Part shown: positions 49,964-62,900 of the stretch, piece after piece
How the letters are laid out: every line of letters starts with the position of its first letter
Numbering within the stretch: the stretch's first letter is position 1
Assembly: GCA_020086605.1 (NCBI GenBank)
Contig: JACBWW010000020.1
Coordinates: 14,619,382-14,683,381, forward strand
DNA: 64,000 nt
Reading direction: 5' to 3'
From: Lanius collurio
Lineage: Eukaryota > Chordata > Aves > Passeriformes > Laniidae
Position numbers and translations under genes: made by a program
The notes under the pieces: generated by a model
Seen by the model: the letters and a program-made list of their open reading frames with translations, nothing else
Database searches by the model: none
Told to the model about the DNA's origin: nothing

Positions 49964-52878
49964 GTTATAAATGGAGAGGCTTTTTACATGAACATTCTTG
50001 AAACAAAAGCATGAAATGAGTGAAGATAAACAAGAGAAATGGGGAATATAGCATTTTTTATAATATAAATAATCCTGGACGTTAATTTTTTTTTAATGTA
50101 AATCTGAATTCTGTGGGATTGAAAACATTCTGAAATCAGACCTGATTGCAACATGGAAAAAGACACAAACATTCACATAAGACTTAGTAGATCTTGAGAA
50201 AACTTACAAAAATTAATCCTTCCTCAGAAGTCCTGCTTTTCATTCTGACCTTCACTTACCTATCTTATCTCAAAATCAAACTAGTTTATTGAAGTGCTTG
50301 TCTACGCAAGACTATTTTCCTGGCATTTATGCTTGATTAGAAATGACTGGGTAAGCTCCCAAATAAAAAAGCTAGGTTCATGTTTACTTATTGCTGCAGG
50401 AAGCCTGAAAAGGTCCTGACACAAACACAGCCTCTAGAATTAGGCATTGCAGTAGCAATCATAGGGAAATTTTGCAAACTGAGCAACCAGTTTTGTCTTT
50501 TTCATCCAAATTCTGAAGGCTAAGGGCAACCCCATCTAAGTCTCATCAAGAAAAAGATGCAGACTGAATCATCAACCCCATACTGATGCCACTGCATTGC
50601 CTTTTGCTTTTTCTTTTTCTCTAGTTTTATTCTTCCAAAGTCCTTTCTACTAAGCTCAATAGGGGTTTTTTTACAGAGTTCTGTGACATGGCACTCCTAG
50701 GAAATGCACTTGAGATTCTTACCCAAAAAGTGCGTTTCTGATTGCACTTTACAATGAATAGCTGGTTTAATGCCACAATTTATGTAAGAACGATTCAGCA
50801 GCACACATTAAAACGGGTCTTTAAACTAAACTGAATCAATATGTGGTTCAGAAATTTAGAACCAATTACACCTTCTCTATATTAAGATCTGGGGCTTGGT
50901 CATTAAATGAAATATTTCATAGAGTCTGATAGAATTGATGGAATAATCTGTTATGAGCTGTGTATCACCTCATTTGTGACAGACTTATTTTCCGGAAAAG
51001 TCTGGCTTGCAAATTATGGAGTTCTTGATTCAGGAAACCTGAATGGAGAAGCTTCAAATGTGAATTTCTGTGTTATGATTAATGAAGGAAAACTACGTTA
51101 AATAAAATTAAATACCCATTTTAATGACATAAATATTAGACCATTGCAAATAAAAAAGTGTGCATTTTGTGAAAGAGACTTTCACTGTTATACATGGAAC
51201 TGTAAAAAATATAGTGATCCTATAACTGAAGGCTATAGCATAGAGCAGACAAAGAGGACAAATTATACTGATTTAATTTCTGGAGTTCTTATATTTTAAT
51301 AAATGTATTTTCAAAACTTATTTATATGTATTTTATATTTATTTATATTTAGGTGTAAAATATTATATTTCTCCATACCTTTTAATTTTCGACAGCAGCA
51401 CAAACTTTCTAGCTACAATAAACTTTGGGGACTGTTCTACATCCAAAACTACTACATCAGGGAAGCTACAATAGCATTAATAAAACACATGTAGTTGACA
51501 TTTGCACATTTCTTTTTTTTTTTTTTTTTCTTGTTTATGTATTTTGTGGGTATGTTTAATTTGAAATGTCTTAATCTTTTCAAAACCACATAAATTCAAA
51601 CCATTTTCCACCACTTGTTTTCCTTTTTCTGATTGTATAAAGAATGAAGTTAAACCTTTGTCTCTAATATTAGCCATAAACAAAAATTATTTCGTACAAC
51701 TAGTGGTAAATTGTAAAAGTCAGAACTTCATTAGATGAAAAATATCAGCACCAAAAAGGCACCAATTGTGTAGTCAGTAACTCATAAGGAAGTTGTCAAT
51801 TGCATGTGAGGTAATGTAGGAATAACAGTGGAGGGAGATTTTAGAATATAAAGAAAGTATTAAATTCCTCCATTGAAGAGAAAATTTTTCAGTTTCTGCT
51901 CAGTTTAGCACTTTTCTTTAGCTAAAAAGCTTTAAAGAAACTTCCTCACAATAAATAACTTCCACTGTTAAAAGCTGTCTCTGATACTGGAGATTTGGGT
52001 GAAGTAAATGCTCCTCTGACTTAATACAGAGACAAAAGACACTTGAGTCAAACCTCTCTCTTTAATAATTCAAAGGTGTTCTCCTTTCTTTAGAAACAGC
52101 TCTTTTCTTTTTTTTAAAATCCATTTTACAGGTAATATTAAGGCTGTTTCTCTAAAAGTTGCAGCTTCCCATGGAAGGTTATTTAACTCTTTTCCTGTTA
52201 GTTCTGTGAAATACTCATAAACAACCATTGCTACATGTAAAATGAAACACTATGTTTCCCATTTAGATTTATTTATTTAAGAGGAATTCAAAATGATACT
52301 TATTGAGACTATTACAGGTGGGTTTGATTTATTCTCTTTTGATTGCATCAATTCCTTCACATAGATCCAATAAATACTATTGTCTGGAAGCTCTGACACA
52401 GTGTAAGGGAGAATAATGAATCTGCATGTGGGAGCATGAGATCATTGCTCATAAAGTGAGATTTTCCTGCTTATGGAATGAAAATAAAAGGTATAAGATT
52501 TGGTATCTATTTTTTTGTTCAGATCTATCAAGCTCTCAAATAATCAAATTCATTTTTAATTGGAAATAATATGGATAGATAGTTGATGATAGTAATAACA
52601 TACTGTCATAAGTTTACAGTTGCACTCAAGTGGGATATGATATGCAACTGATATTTTATGAATATAATTTTCCAGCTCTGTGAAAAGTTTTAAGGTTTGG
52701 TTCATTGTCAAACTCTGCTCTTTACACACGGTGGCATCTGTGTTTGTGGAGTTGTGACCATTACACAATTCTGATATTGGTAAACCAGTTTAAGTATCAG
52801 AATATCATTCTATAAATTCTGAATGTAGTAGGAATTCCTTTTTTCCTTTTTATCTTTTCTGGTTTTCATTTATTACCT
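49964..52878. other. AT-rich unique DNA, no gene recognised
   Basis: No exon, RNA gene or repeat family was recognised. A T17 run is at 51513-51529. Confidence 0.55.
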
Positions 52879-52912
52879 TTTTGTTTGTTTGTTTGTTTGT
52901 TTGTTTGTTTTT
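52879..52912. repeat. (GTTT)7 microsatellite
   Basis: Seven uninterrupted GTTT units (52883-52910) with T-rich flanks. It lies about 75 bp upstream of the CR1 copy at 53 kb but is separated from it by non-repetitive sequence. Confidence 0.95.
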
Positions 52913-52984
52913 CTTATAGATAAAACTAGGTAGAAGGATTTCCTTTGAGGCTTTAAGCCAGCATCTATCTTACAATTCAAAGTC

Positions 52985-53995
52985 ATCCCAGCTGTTCCTC
53001 TTGACATCTTGATACATGTCCCTCAGGAGTCCATATTGGGATCAGTGGTACTTAATATGTTCATTAATGATATAGACAGGGGGATTGAGCACACCCTCAG
53101 AAAATCTGCTGATGATACCAAGCTGAGTGGTGCAGATGATACTCCTGAAGGATGGGATGCCATCCAGAGGGTCCTGGACAAGCTTGAGACGCGGACCTTT
53201 GGGAATTTCATGCAGTTTAACAAGACCAAGTACGTGGTGATGCACCTCAGGCAGGACAACCCCTGGTATCAACACAGGCTGGGGGATGAACAGATCCAGA
53301 GCAGCCTTTCCAAGAGGGATTTGGGGGTGCTGGTGAGTGAGAGGCTGGACATGACCCAGCCATGGGCACTCACAGCCCAGAGAGCCAAACGTGCCCTGGG
53401 CTGCATCCAGAGCACTGTGGGCAGCAGGGCCAGGGAGGGGATTCTGCCCCTCTGCTCTGCTCTGGTGAGACCCCACCTGGAACCCTGCATCCAGCTCTGG
53501 GGTCCCAGCACAGGGAGGGCAGGGACCTGCTGGAGTGAGTCCAGAGGAGGCCACAAAGTTGATTAGAGGGATGGAGTACCTCTTGTACAAGGAAAAGCTG
53601 AGAGAATTGGGTTTGTTCAGCCTGGACAAGAGAAGGCTTTGGAGTAACCAAATTGTGTCCTTTCAGTACCTGAAGGGAACTTACAGGAAAGAAGGAGCAA
53701 GAAAATTTACAAGAGCATGAAGTGACAGGTCATGGGAGAATGGTTTCAAACTGAAAGAGGGTAGGTTTAGATTACATCTCAGGAAGAAATTCCTTACTGT
53801 CAGGGTGGTGAGGCACTGGAACAGGTTACCCAGAGAAGTTGTGGATGCCCTATCCCTGGAAGGGTTCAAGGCCAGGTTGGATGGGGCTCTGAGCAACCTG
53901 ATCTAGTTGATAGTGTTCCTGCCCATGGTAGGGGGATTGGAACTAGATGATCTTCATTGTCCCCCTTCCAACCAAACCATACTATGCTTCTAAGA
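52985..53995 (+). mobile_element. CR1 LINE, 5'-truncated, about 1 kb
   Basis: The longest and best preserved LINE copy in the window, sense on plus. It starts within ORF2 near the reverse transcriptase PQxS region (about 53009) and continues to the 3' untranslated region. It ends in the degraded terminal repeat ACTATGCTTCTAAG near 53995. The 3' untranslated block CCCATGGTAGGGGGATTGGA is typical. The 5' boundary is approximate because the first 20-30 bases are diverged. The 5' half of this fragment is nearly identical to the 39.7-kb copy. Being truncated and frameshifted, it cannot move by itself. Confidence 0.95.
53009..53906 (+). pseudogene. CR1 ORF2 reverse transcriptase remnant
   Basis: Fragment of the LINE polyprotein that copies CR1 RNA at the insertion site. 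The first frame (185 residues, 53009-53566) opens with VPQESILGSV, matching the PQGS motif of non-LTR reverse transcriptases but with Gly changed to Glu. It then shows FINDIDRGIE and the catalytic ADD at residues 34-36, where the usual aromatic residue before ADD is Ser. NKTKYVVMHLRQ and LVRPHLEPCIQLW follow. A frameshift near 53530 moves the reading to a second frame (LYKEKLRELGLFSLDKRRL, ending at 53720). The NRLPREVVDA region is in a third frame and ends at a stop at 53904-53906. The endonuclease and most of the fingers domain are missing. Non-functional. Confidence 0.88.
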
Positions 53996-56900
53996 TTTGG
54001 CAGTCACAAGGCCTTTAAAAAGTTGTGTCAATGTGAAATGCAGTTTGTTTTGCTGCTCAAGACTAGTATTTCATGTTACAAAAGCAATACATTAAAAAAT
54101 ATAAACCTGAAAATACTAATGATGGAGAAATATTAAGATCAAAGTCTGTACTGAAGTTGAGGTACAGAGATTTCCTTTTAAAACTTCTAAGAAGTTATAC
54201 ATACATAGATGAGAAATACACTCTCTGTATTCATTTGTGGGATATGGGAATATGAGTTTGAGACTCCAGAGTCAACTATCTACATTATTGCTCCTCATAT
54301 GAGGGTTTTTTCATGCTTGAGCTCCTGTTTTAATTTGGGTTTAGGAAAAGGTACCAAATTAATTAGGCAGCAGCATAATACATTCCTTAAAGACACAGGG
54401 TAGGCTGAATAGTTCCAGAGCAGTGATTCCTAGGACAGTTATTGCTGATAAACCTTGAACTAAAGGAAACTGATAAACATGGCAGAGTAATTTCTTTCCA
54501 ATAGGGAATTACTTGTACCTCCTGTCTGATCTATGATCATTGCAGAAATAAAAATGGAAAATAGAGACAATGGAATTTCTCACAAGTTTTTCTTACAAGT
54601 TTTTTCTGGAATATAAACAGCTATTCCAGGATATCCTGGTATATATCCAGGATTCCTGACCACTTCTTATAGTAGTTAATAGGAAAAAGTGAGAATTGTA
54701 TTTATAATTTTCTCAGGTCCTTTCAATGGCTTTTGAAGTTCTAAAACTCAAATATTATAAATCATCCTCTGCAAAAGGATAAAATTTCAAAATCCACCAC
54801 CAGATTATTAATAGCAATAAAATAAATAGAGATATAGTGATTAAATATCCTTTAATTAGGTCATATTAACTGTTAGCATTGATGAGCCACCAGGTGAACA
54901 GACTCTGAAAAAATCTTTTGTATTTCTCTGAAGCAAGCCTTCTGTATTTTAAAATTAATCTGAAGGAGCATAAGATTTAGGTTAAACTTGTAAATGAACA
55001 GTCTCTCTTTCTTTGTAGTGAGGATATCATTAGGTCTTTTATAAAATTACCAGAACTTTTCTGCCCTTGGAATATGCTTATGTAGCCTTTTCTCCAGACT
55101 TCAGCTGATTTCAGTAATCACATTCAGGGTCATGATTTCTTACTTCACCAAAGCACTTTTCACATTACATATTTAATTTACTTTGAAGCCTGGTTGGGCT
55201 AATACAATGTTTGGTATTAATGGTTACAGGCTCCATCTCCCATTGATCTTATGATCTTATGAATAATAATTTCAAGTCTTCTGCTCACACTTTAATTCAC
55301 GTAGAAACGTGAGAGTGCTTTATGAACCTCAAAGAAGTTGTACTGCTGCTTCCCTTTTTGTTTGGGTTGTATTCAGAGCTGGTGTGCCACTACAGAATGT
55401 CCCTGGGAACAATGGTAAGATCTCTCCCCTCATTACTCAGAAAATACACACGTGTTCATTTCTGACAGGTTGCACTATATAAACCATACAGTTTCAGATC
55501 ATCTGACAGGCAATCTAACAACTACCATAGCAGGTCCATGTGCCAGTTCTCAGGAATACCATTATTTACTGTCTCCAGAAATCACTCTCAGTGTGTAGAG
55601 AATAAACAGCTGCATAAAAGCTTTCAACTGATGTCTAGCCAATGATTTTTCCACTCCATTTTTCTTCCAGAGACAGTGACCTAGTAATAATGAGTGAAGA
55701 TAATAGACACTATAGCAGGCAAAGCTGACAACTTAAGGCTTTGAGTTTTACTTTGGAAAGAAAAGTAAATAAAATATTTTTAATAGTCTTTTCCCCCTTT
55801 TGAATATCTCAAGAAACAAGTCAGTTTTGCCTGAACCAGCTCCCAGAAACTGTCAGGTCCAGTGCTCCATCTCCTCTGCTGGGAGTTCCCATGGCAACAT
55901 CTTTAGCTGAAGTAAAAGGAATTACAGAGAGATATTTAATTTTTTTTTCCCCTGGCTCCCTCCTTCCCCTCCTCTCTGTAGCAGTTCAGAAAAAGTGTTG
56001 CTCTCTAATCTTTGGGGCACTGAGAATTGCCATTGAGCCACCCAGCTACATTTGCTCCGTTTGTTGCATTTGAAAAATCTGTCCTAGTTCCCCTCTGTCT
56101 CTTGGGTGTCTGATTTGCGATATCAAACAAGAAAAAAAAGGCAAGAGAGACTTTCAAGTGTGGAAGTTCTTGTGGGGGGAAGATGCCACCCCAGAGCTGT
56201 CTTCAGTTCTGATGCTTGAAAAACACAACATGTTCTTTTTTTTTTTTTTTTAATTTGACCGCAATTTTCCAAGGAGTGTGGCTATAATCCTTAAAGATAA
56301 GACATCACACATAAACTTTGGCATCTAGCACCATGACTGCAGAATATTTGCAGATGCTCAAATTTATGTCAGGGAATTGTGTTTTGACGAGGTTGGTGGT
56401 TGTGTTGGCCACATTGGGCAACTGATAAAGGCTTACAACTACAGCAATTATCTGTGAGAAAATAACCTAAATCTCGGTGAAGTTTCTGGAAAATTTTGCA
56501 AATATATCATCAAACTGTCTCTCAAAAATCAATTAACTTTTTTTTCAGCATGCAGGCCTACTGGAAAGTAAAGGACAGCGACAAGCATACAACACCCAAC
56601 TCTTGCTCAGGCTCTCAGTGAGAGCATAAATACTGAGTGCTCTTGCACAAAAGTGAAACAGGTTGTTCCTGGTGTCCCTGCTGCCAGCTGTAGTGAAATC
56701 AGCAAGCATCCTTCCCAACCACACTCAGCTTTGAAGAGAAGAACACATATCCTGGAGGAACACATGCACAGCCCAGACATCATGAAGAGGACCAAAGCTG
56801 TGTCTGTGGTGTGAGAACAGAAAACTATCCTCTTTCCCTTGTTTTGGCTCAAGGTGAATTTAGTCCTGCAGTGAACTTAAGATTTCTGCTCTGCCCCTGG

Positions 56901-59900
56901 GCCAGGGTTTACCTCAAAGTGTCATTTGAAGATGTGAGGACAGATAGCCAAGAATTAGATGTGGGGATGCTTAAGACACAATCTGTCCTTCAGAGAGCAG
57001 GAACGTGCTCCCAGGTTCCTGCAGTGTGGCCTGGGATAACATGAGGGACCATATTTTGCTGAATTTGCTCTGTGCTAAGAATGAGGATGATTCATTTTCA
57101 TGTTTCTAAGAAGTTAATAGCTTAGCTGGTAGCAGAGGTTATGCAAGAAGTAGGTTATAACTCCTACATCAATTTCTGACACTCATAATTTGTTTTTTTT
57201 TTTAATTACAGAACAAATAGGAAAACAGTACTGTACCATTGTGCTCTGCAGTGTTTCTCAGTGACAATGTTTCAGGTAGCTGTTTAAATTATCCCACTGG
57301 GTGCTCAAATGTAGCTCTCACATCCCAAACAGATTGTGTGCAATATAGGGATGTCAGCCATCATGTCAGCTGACCTCAGCCTCAAATTGCAAACAGACAT
57401 GAATCCAAGCACATATATTCAGTTTTAACATGATGACATACAAAGTAATTAAAGATGACACAGCCTTGAAAAGATAACTGGAGAATTTTGTAATATCTAT
57501 TAGCAATTACCAAAAAAAGTATGTAATCAGAGTGGCAGCATCTACAAGAGAGACTGTATTAATAGTTTTTGTAAAAAGTTTAATACTTTCAACTTAAAAG
57601 TAAACCTGAAATGGGTCTGCAGGAATTGTATGAAACAAACGATTTTGTTGGGTTTGTTTTTCTAAGAACTTTTCCTGAAACTTTGGTAAGGTCTGTGATT
57701 GCTTTAATCCCTAAAGAAGAGCTTTGGCCATCATTTGTTACCTCAGTGGATAGTATGCCTCTCCTCTTCTGCACTCTAAACCCAGTGAGAACTTGGCTTG
57801 GAAGCAAGTCTACAGCAAACACCAGACTCCAGAGCCCTAAGCTGAATCCTGGAACTTTGTGAGCAGAATTTCTCTGCCACTGTTCCAAGGAATGAGCAAA
57901 TTTATTTTGTAAAATAAATGAAAGCCAATACTGATTTAAATTTGTTTCAGAAATTCTGAAATAAGTAGGAATATTTTTTTGCAGCAGAAGCATTCAATAA
58001 ATCAAATATGTATATCCAGTGCACACTACATCTTAGTTGTTTATGTTCTAACTACATAATTATGAACACTAATCATCTTAAACTCAGAACGTCCCTTTCT
58101 TCAAAGGTGTGAAAAAGAGCTCTAGTACACAGTCTAAGTTTTGTTCTTCGTTAAAAAAAAGGTCAACCTGTCTCCCTGCCCAGATCCTGCCTTAAGCATC
58201 TCAAAAATCTCCTTTGATTCTTTAATTTCATTTATTTTCTGACCAAAGTAATTGTGCCTTCAAAATCCTGTGCAGTTGTTTTTGTATTACTGTTCTGGCT
58301 TTGTCTTTTAACTCAATTATCAAGTAAAAAATTGGTATAATCTCTCATGGCAAACAGTTTGCTTTTTAATTATGAAGAAGCCTGTCCCTAACAAAGAGTT
58401 TCACAGGTGAAGGGTCTGCTCTGATCCTCCACTACCTCAACATTTTGTTTGCTCCCTTTTCAGTTAGAGAGCTCTTGGAACGATACATCACATGGAGGTT
58501 TCCCCCTTCCCTTGACAAATGCTGTGGTAGGAAGATTAAAAAATAATAATATGATGATAAAACAGATGCTAGCAGTGCTATAAAGATCTCATGTACTCCA
58601 GACCACCAATAATAATGATGCATGTCCCTACGATGGGAACATCTCACCACCAATGTCAAACATTCTGCTTGTCTCATAGTGCGTATAATCGAAATTTTGT
58701 TTCCTCCACATAGTTCGCTATAAGTTCTTATATTATTCATGTATGAGCACTAACTGGAATGAATAAAATACTTTCACACCGCAATAAAACTAATGAATCA
58801 TGAAGTAAGGTTTAGGTACAAGGGCTTAGGCATGCTAACAAGTCACCGTGTGTCAGCTGCTTCACGAGAAGTATGAAAAAACACACAGTTAGCAGCCTAT
58901 AAAAATTTAACCTTTTTTACAGATTCCCATAAAATATGTTAATTGAACTTTTTTCTGTAAAAGCTATTACATAGACTTTTTTCTTGAAAAACATCTTTTC
59001 AACTTCTTTTTTGAAGGAAACTCTTAAATTACTCTAAGAACTAAAATTTTTTTGGAGTATTTTTCTGAATTTTCTTAGATAACCTTTTAATAGGATTTTC
59101 TTTTCTTACTAGTATTAGTAAATGCAGCATTTTCAGAACAAGCATATTGCTCCTTCCTACATCTAGCCCCTGCTTCTGCATGTAACATGCTGCATTCTTA
59201 TTTCCCATGGTTCATTTTCAGGAGTATTGCCTTAAATATTTTCTGGTTTCAGTAAGAGCAGTCCCAGATTTTCACTCATATGGTTATCTGAGAATTTAGA
59301 TGGTGATTGAATCCAAATGCTTATGGCCTGAGTTTATCCATCCCACTATTAAATAGAAACAGCCCTTTTAAACCTTAATTGCCTTTGCTTTAAATTATTC
59401 TTTTTTAAAAAAACAAAAGAAAACAATTTATTAACCTAAGGCACTTTATGCAACTGTAGAAAATGTGGACATAAAGTGGGCATAAAAGCAACATCTCAAT
59501 AACGGGTCAGAAAAATATTTCATGATTACATTTTTGCTAGTGATGTTTTTATATTTATGTGAAAGAAAAAAATTTCATACTTTTTCTTTTATTAACTTTT
59601 TCTTTCTCCGAAAGAAGAGTTGAATGAGCATTAACATTTACTGTTAGATTTGATTCCTGGAGAAAAGTATAAGTGAGGTGTTTCTTTTCTTCCCTAAAAT
59701 TTTCTAAATTCTTCCCTAAAATTCCCTAGGGTATCTTCTACTCTTAGATTTACAATGCTTCATGTTTTTTCAGCTTTACTGGAACAACTTAATATTTTAA
59801 GCAGCTGAATCTTGTGCACTGCTACTTTTCTTCTTCCTCTTTGAAATTATTAAAGGTTTTATCTTTATTTCATACCTCTGGGCTTGCTCCAAGGCCTGTA

Positions 59901-62900
59901 GTCACCAATTGAAATATTCTTTGTCAAAAATATATTTTTTTCATGCCCTAAATTGATTCTTCAGGCATGAAAAATCATGTGGCTGAAACAAACTAAGCAG
60001 ATTCTTGAGTACCTTTAAAACCAAAAAAACCCCCTTAATAATCTGTGTCTGGTTTGTGCCATACAAGATAGATCAGAAATTCATTTCACAGTAAGACTGT
60101 TATAAAACTGATATATAAAGAGATGGTTGGCGCCCAATTAATTTATTCTACTCATGGATTTTTGGCGAGTTTAATCCTCTTCCTGGTGTTGGGTTTGGGG
60201 GTGTGAGGGAGGTGTTTCTTCAGCTGTCCTCCTGCCTTTTTCCCCATACACCTAGAATACACCAAGGGCTCTGGTCATCAGGCTGCTGATAAAACACTCA
60301 TCCTTTGCTATCTCACTATTTTTTGATAGCTTGCAAGTGAACACTGCTCTTCAGTGTCAGAGGAGCATGTTTGCTCTTAGAGGCTTGATTCATAAAGGTG
60401 GTTTACATTAATTACCTGGCTTTCCTGTGGATACACACACAGTATTGAACAGACCTTTTTCAAGCTCTCAAAAATTTTAAGCTTCATTTGTCTTTTTGTA
60501 TAGGTAGTAATATCATTTGCATCAGTACTAACATTCTTCTTTTTGCAGGCAAAAAATGGCAGGTTAGTATGCCTAAACTGTAAATTCTTGAAAGCCAGTC
60601 TACTTTATTTCTTGTATGACATCTAATAGAGTATTTTCTTAGGGTTTTGTATGTGACTGAAGATGCCAATAGCTTTCATGTTACAAATCAACTAATTCTA
60701 AACATAGACTTAAAAGTGTGTTGAAAAGTATTGGAGCCTGCAGTCTTACATCAAGGGGTATAATGAAAAAAATGGAATTAAGGCCTTTTTATTGTCACAT
60801 TTATCATGAATTATGCATATTCTATTTATTTTCTTGTCATTTTATAGTGAAATAAAATAATTTTTAAAAAGCACTAAGGAGTATTTTTAAGATCTCCAAG
60901 TCTCTTCTCATGAAGGGAATGGAAAAATGTTCTGAAGAGATATTATGAACTATAATTAGGCATTTGCTTGTTAGCTTGAAATTTGAAAATTATGGCTTTC
61001 AGAGAAAAATGGAAAACAGCACATAGACTATGTGACCCTTGTTCTCCTAATTGTCAAGCAAAGTAAATTTCTAAATCTGGGCAGTAAAATGCTATTTCTT
61101 TCCTAAGTCATCTCCATAAAAGGAAGTGTGCCTCTGTTGCCAATCCATGTCTCAACAAGTTTCTAGTAGCATAGCAGTTTGGATTCCTTGAAAAAGGATA
61201 TCTTTAAAAGTGTTAAAAAGACCTATTGAACAGTTCTTTCTGGGACTGGAATGAGTCTACCATGTGCAGAGCCAAAAAAAGTTAGATCTGAGGAGAAAAA
61301 ATTGCTGTGTTAAAAAAAGCATTTAAAAGTCAACATCAGTGAAGGTATATATATTGGGTACTCACAGCACATGGGTAAACAAGAGGACTAACATCTACCA
61401 GAAAGCTGAAGAGATAGTAGCAGTATTCTCTCTGAGATATATTAAATAGAATGGTTAAAATAAAGAGAGATGAGGAAAAATATTGTAAAAAATATAAACC
61501 CTTTCAACAGCATCATGAAATAATATTCAAATTATAGTGCTAAAATTTTAAGGATGATATTTATTTGCCTGTTGCATGCAGGTGCAATTCCCTCAACACT
61601 AAAGAGAATTAATTATATGAGTTAGCAGCAGAACAGGTCCCTGTAAGAACTGTAGATTTGGGTCGTGAAATGGAAATTATTTAACTCTTATCTCACAGGA
61701 GACACTGGGTTATGACAAATGATGTTGATTCATTGTCTCTAATACCAATTAGTATATTTTTTAATGGCAAACTTATGAAAGAAACTAAATGAATTGCTTT
61801 CTTAATGTAGTAATATCTTTCATTAACAATAAACAGCTGATATTACTGGAGGATTTGTGCAGTAACAGGAGCAATAATTTGTTATAGATGGAAATAATCT
61901 ACAGTACTGCGGAATTTTAGCTGTGTAATTTAACTTAAGTAAATTATTAATGCTATTGAATTGTTAGAAAAAGTCATATGAGAATGGGTTACAGATTTCA
62001 AACATGGATTTATTCAAGCCTGAATGAAAGGGTTGAAATGAAGATCAGTCCTGAACTGTAGGAAAGTAAGTTGTGCAGCACTGCACGAGTGCTTACTTTA
62101 GGATATTTAGCCAAGTTTAATTTAAAAAGGGATTTGAAAACCTGTTGCTTTCTGATATACAAATACTGGAGATGGTATGGTGAGAAATTACTCAGAATAT
62201 GAAGTTCCCTTTTCTAATGCTGTCACTAACTGTTCTTAATAAATCTCTTCCCCTCTGTGCGACTCATTTACCACTTTTCTAACAACACCATGATATGAAA
62301 ACCATTTAAAACCAACAGTGCTGTCTGTTGTTGTGAACACGAGTCCCAGTAAAGATGGGTGTGATTTGGGTAGACTGAAATCTCAGATTTTGTGAAGAGC
62401 ATGGGACCTCCCCCCTCTCCACAAAAAGTCTGATTGAACCATAAGAGATGTTGGTATTTCTTAAAACTTCAGCTGTAACTTTAAATCACAGCTTTGATAA
62501 AAGTTTTCCAGAACCAGAGGCCTGCATTGGATGTTACTCAGCATAGTGAGCATACACATGTAAATATCCACAAGTGCATGCACAGCCCCACACGTGTGTA
62601 CATGCACATATGTGGGTGCTGCAGTAGTGGTGAAGTCCACTGAAATAAGTGCTACTGAATGTGTTGGCAGCCAAGTAGTCTTTAGCAAGTCAGCCTTCCA
62701 GTTTGTCCTGACCACTTTTTTACTGGGTCTTATTTTACTTTTTACAGCAATTATTAACACTTCCTCACCTTCACTCATCATTATGATCTTTTGCTGACTA
62801 CTTATTTCAGCTTCAGAAAGACAGTTTCCTAAGACATGTTAATTGATCTTTCTATCCTCAAAAAGATAATATTGGCAGTAATCAATATTTCTAAGGGCTT

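Noticed and set aside
53042..53629. 195-codon minus-strand open frame antisense to the CR1 copy at 53 kb
   Set aside because: It is a shadow of the CR1 coding strand; the same antisense peptide pattern appears opposite the 39.7-kb CR1.
54887..54896. CCACCAGGTG as a CTCF site
   Set aside because: Only the first part of the CTCF core matches and the following GGC is absent. It also contains a common E-box, so chance is likely.
57589..57993. 134-codon minus-strand open frame
   Set aside because: No recognisable domain, splice signals or codon bias; length is within reach of chance for this local composition.
60121..60145. TTGGCGCCCAA, resembling the start of a lysine-tRNA primer-binding site
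   Set aside because: Only about nine bases match, the rest of the 18-base site does not, and no LTR lies next to it.
62587..62616. Imperfect palindrome with alternating purine-pyrimidine sequence and a CACGTG E-box
   Set aside because: The stem has several mismatches, and the pattern follows from CA/TG-rich sequence. No functional context was seen.
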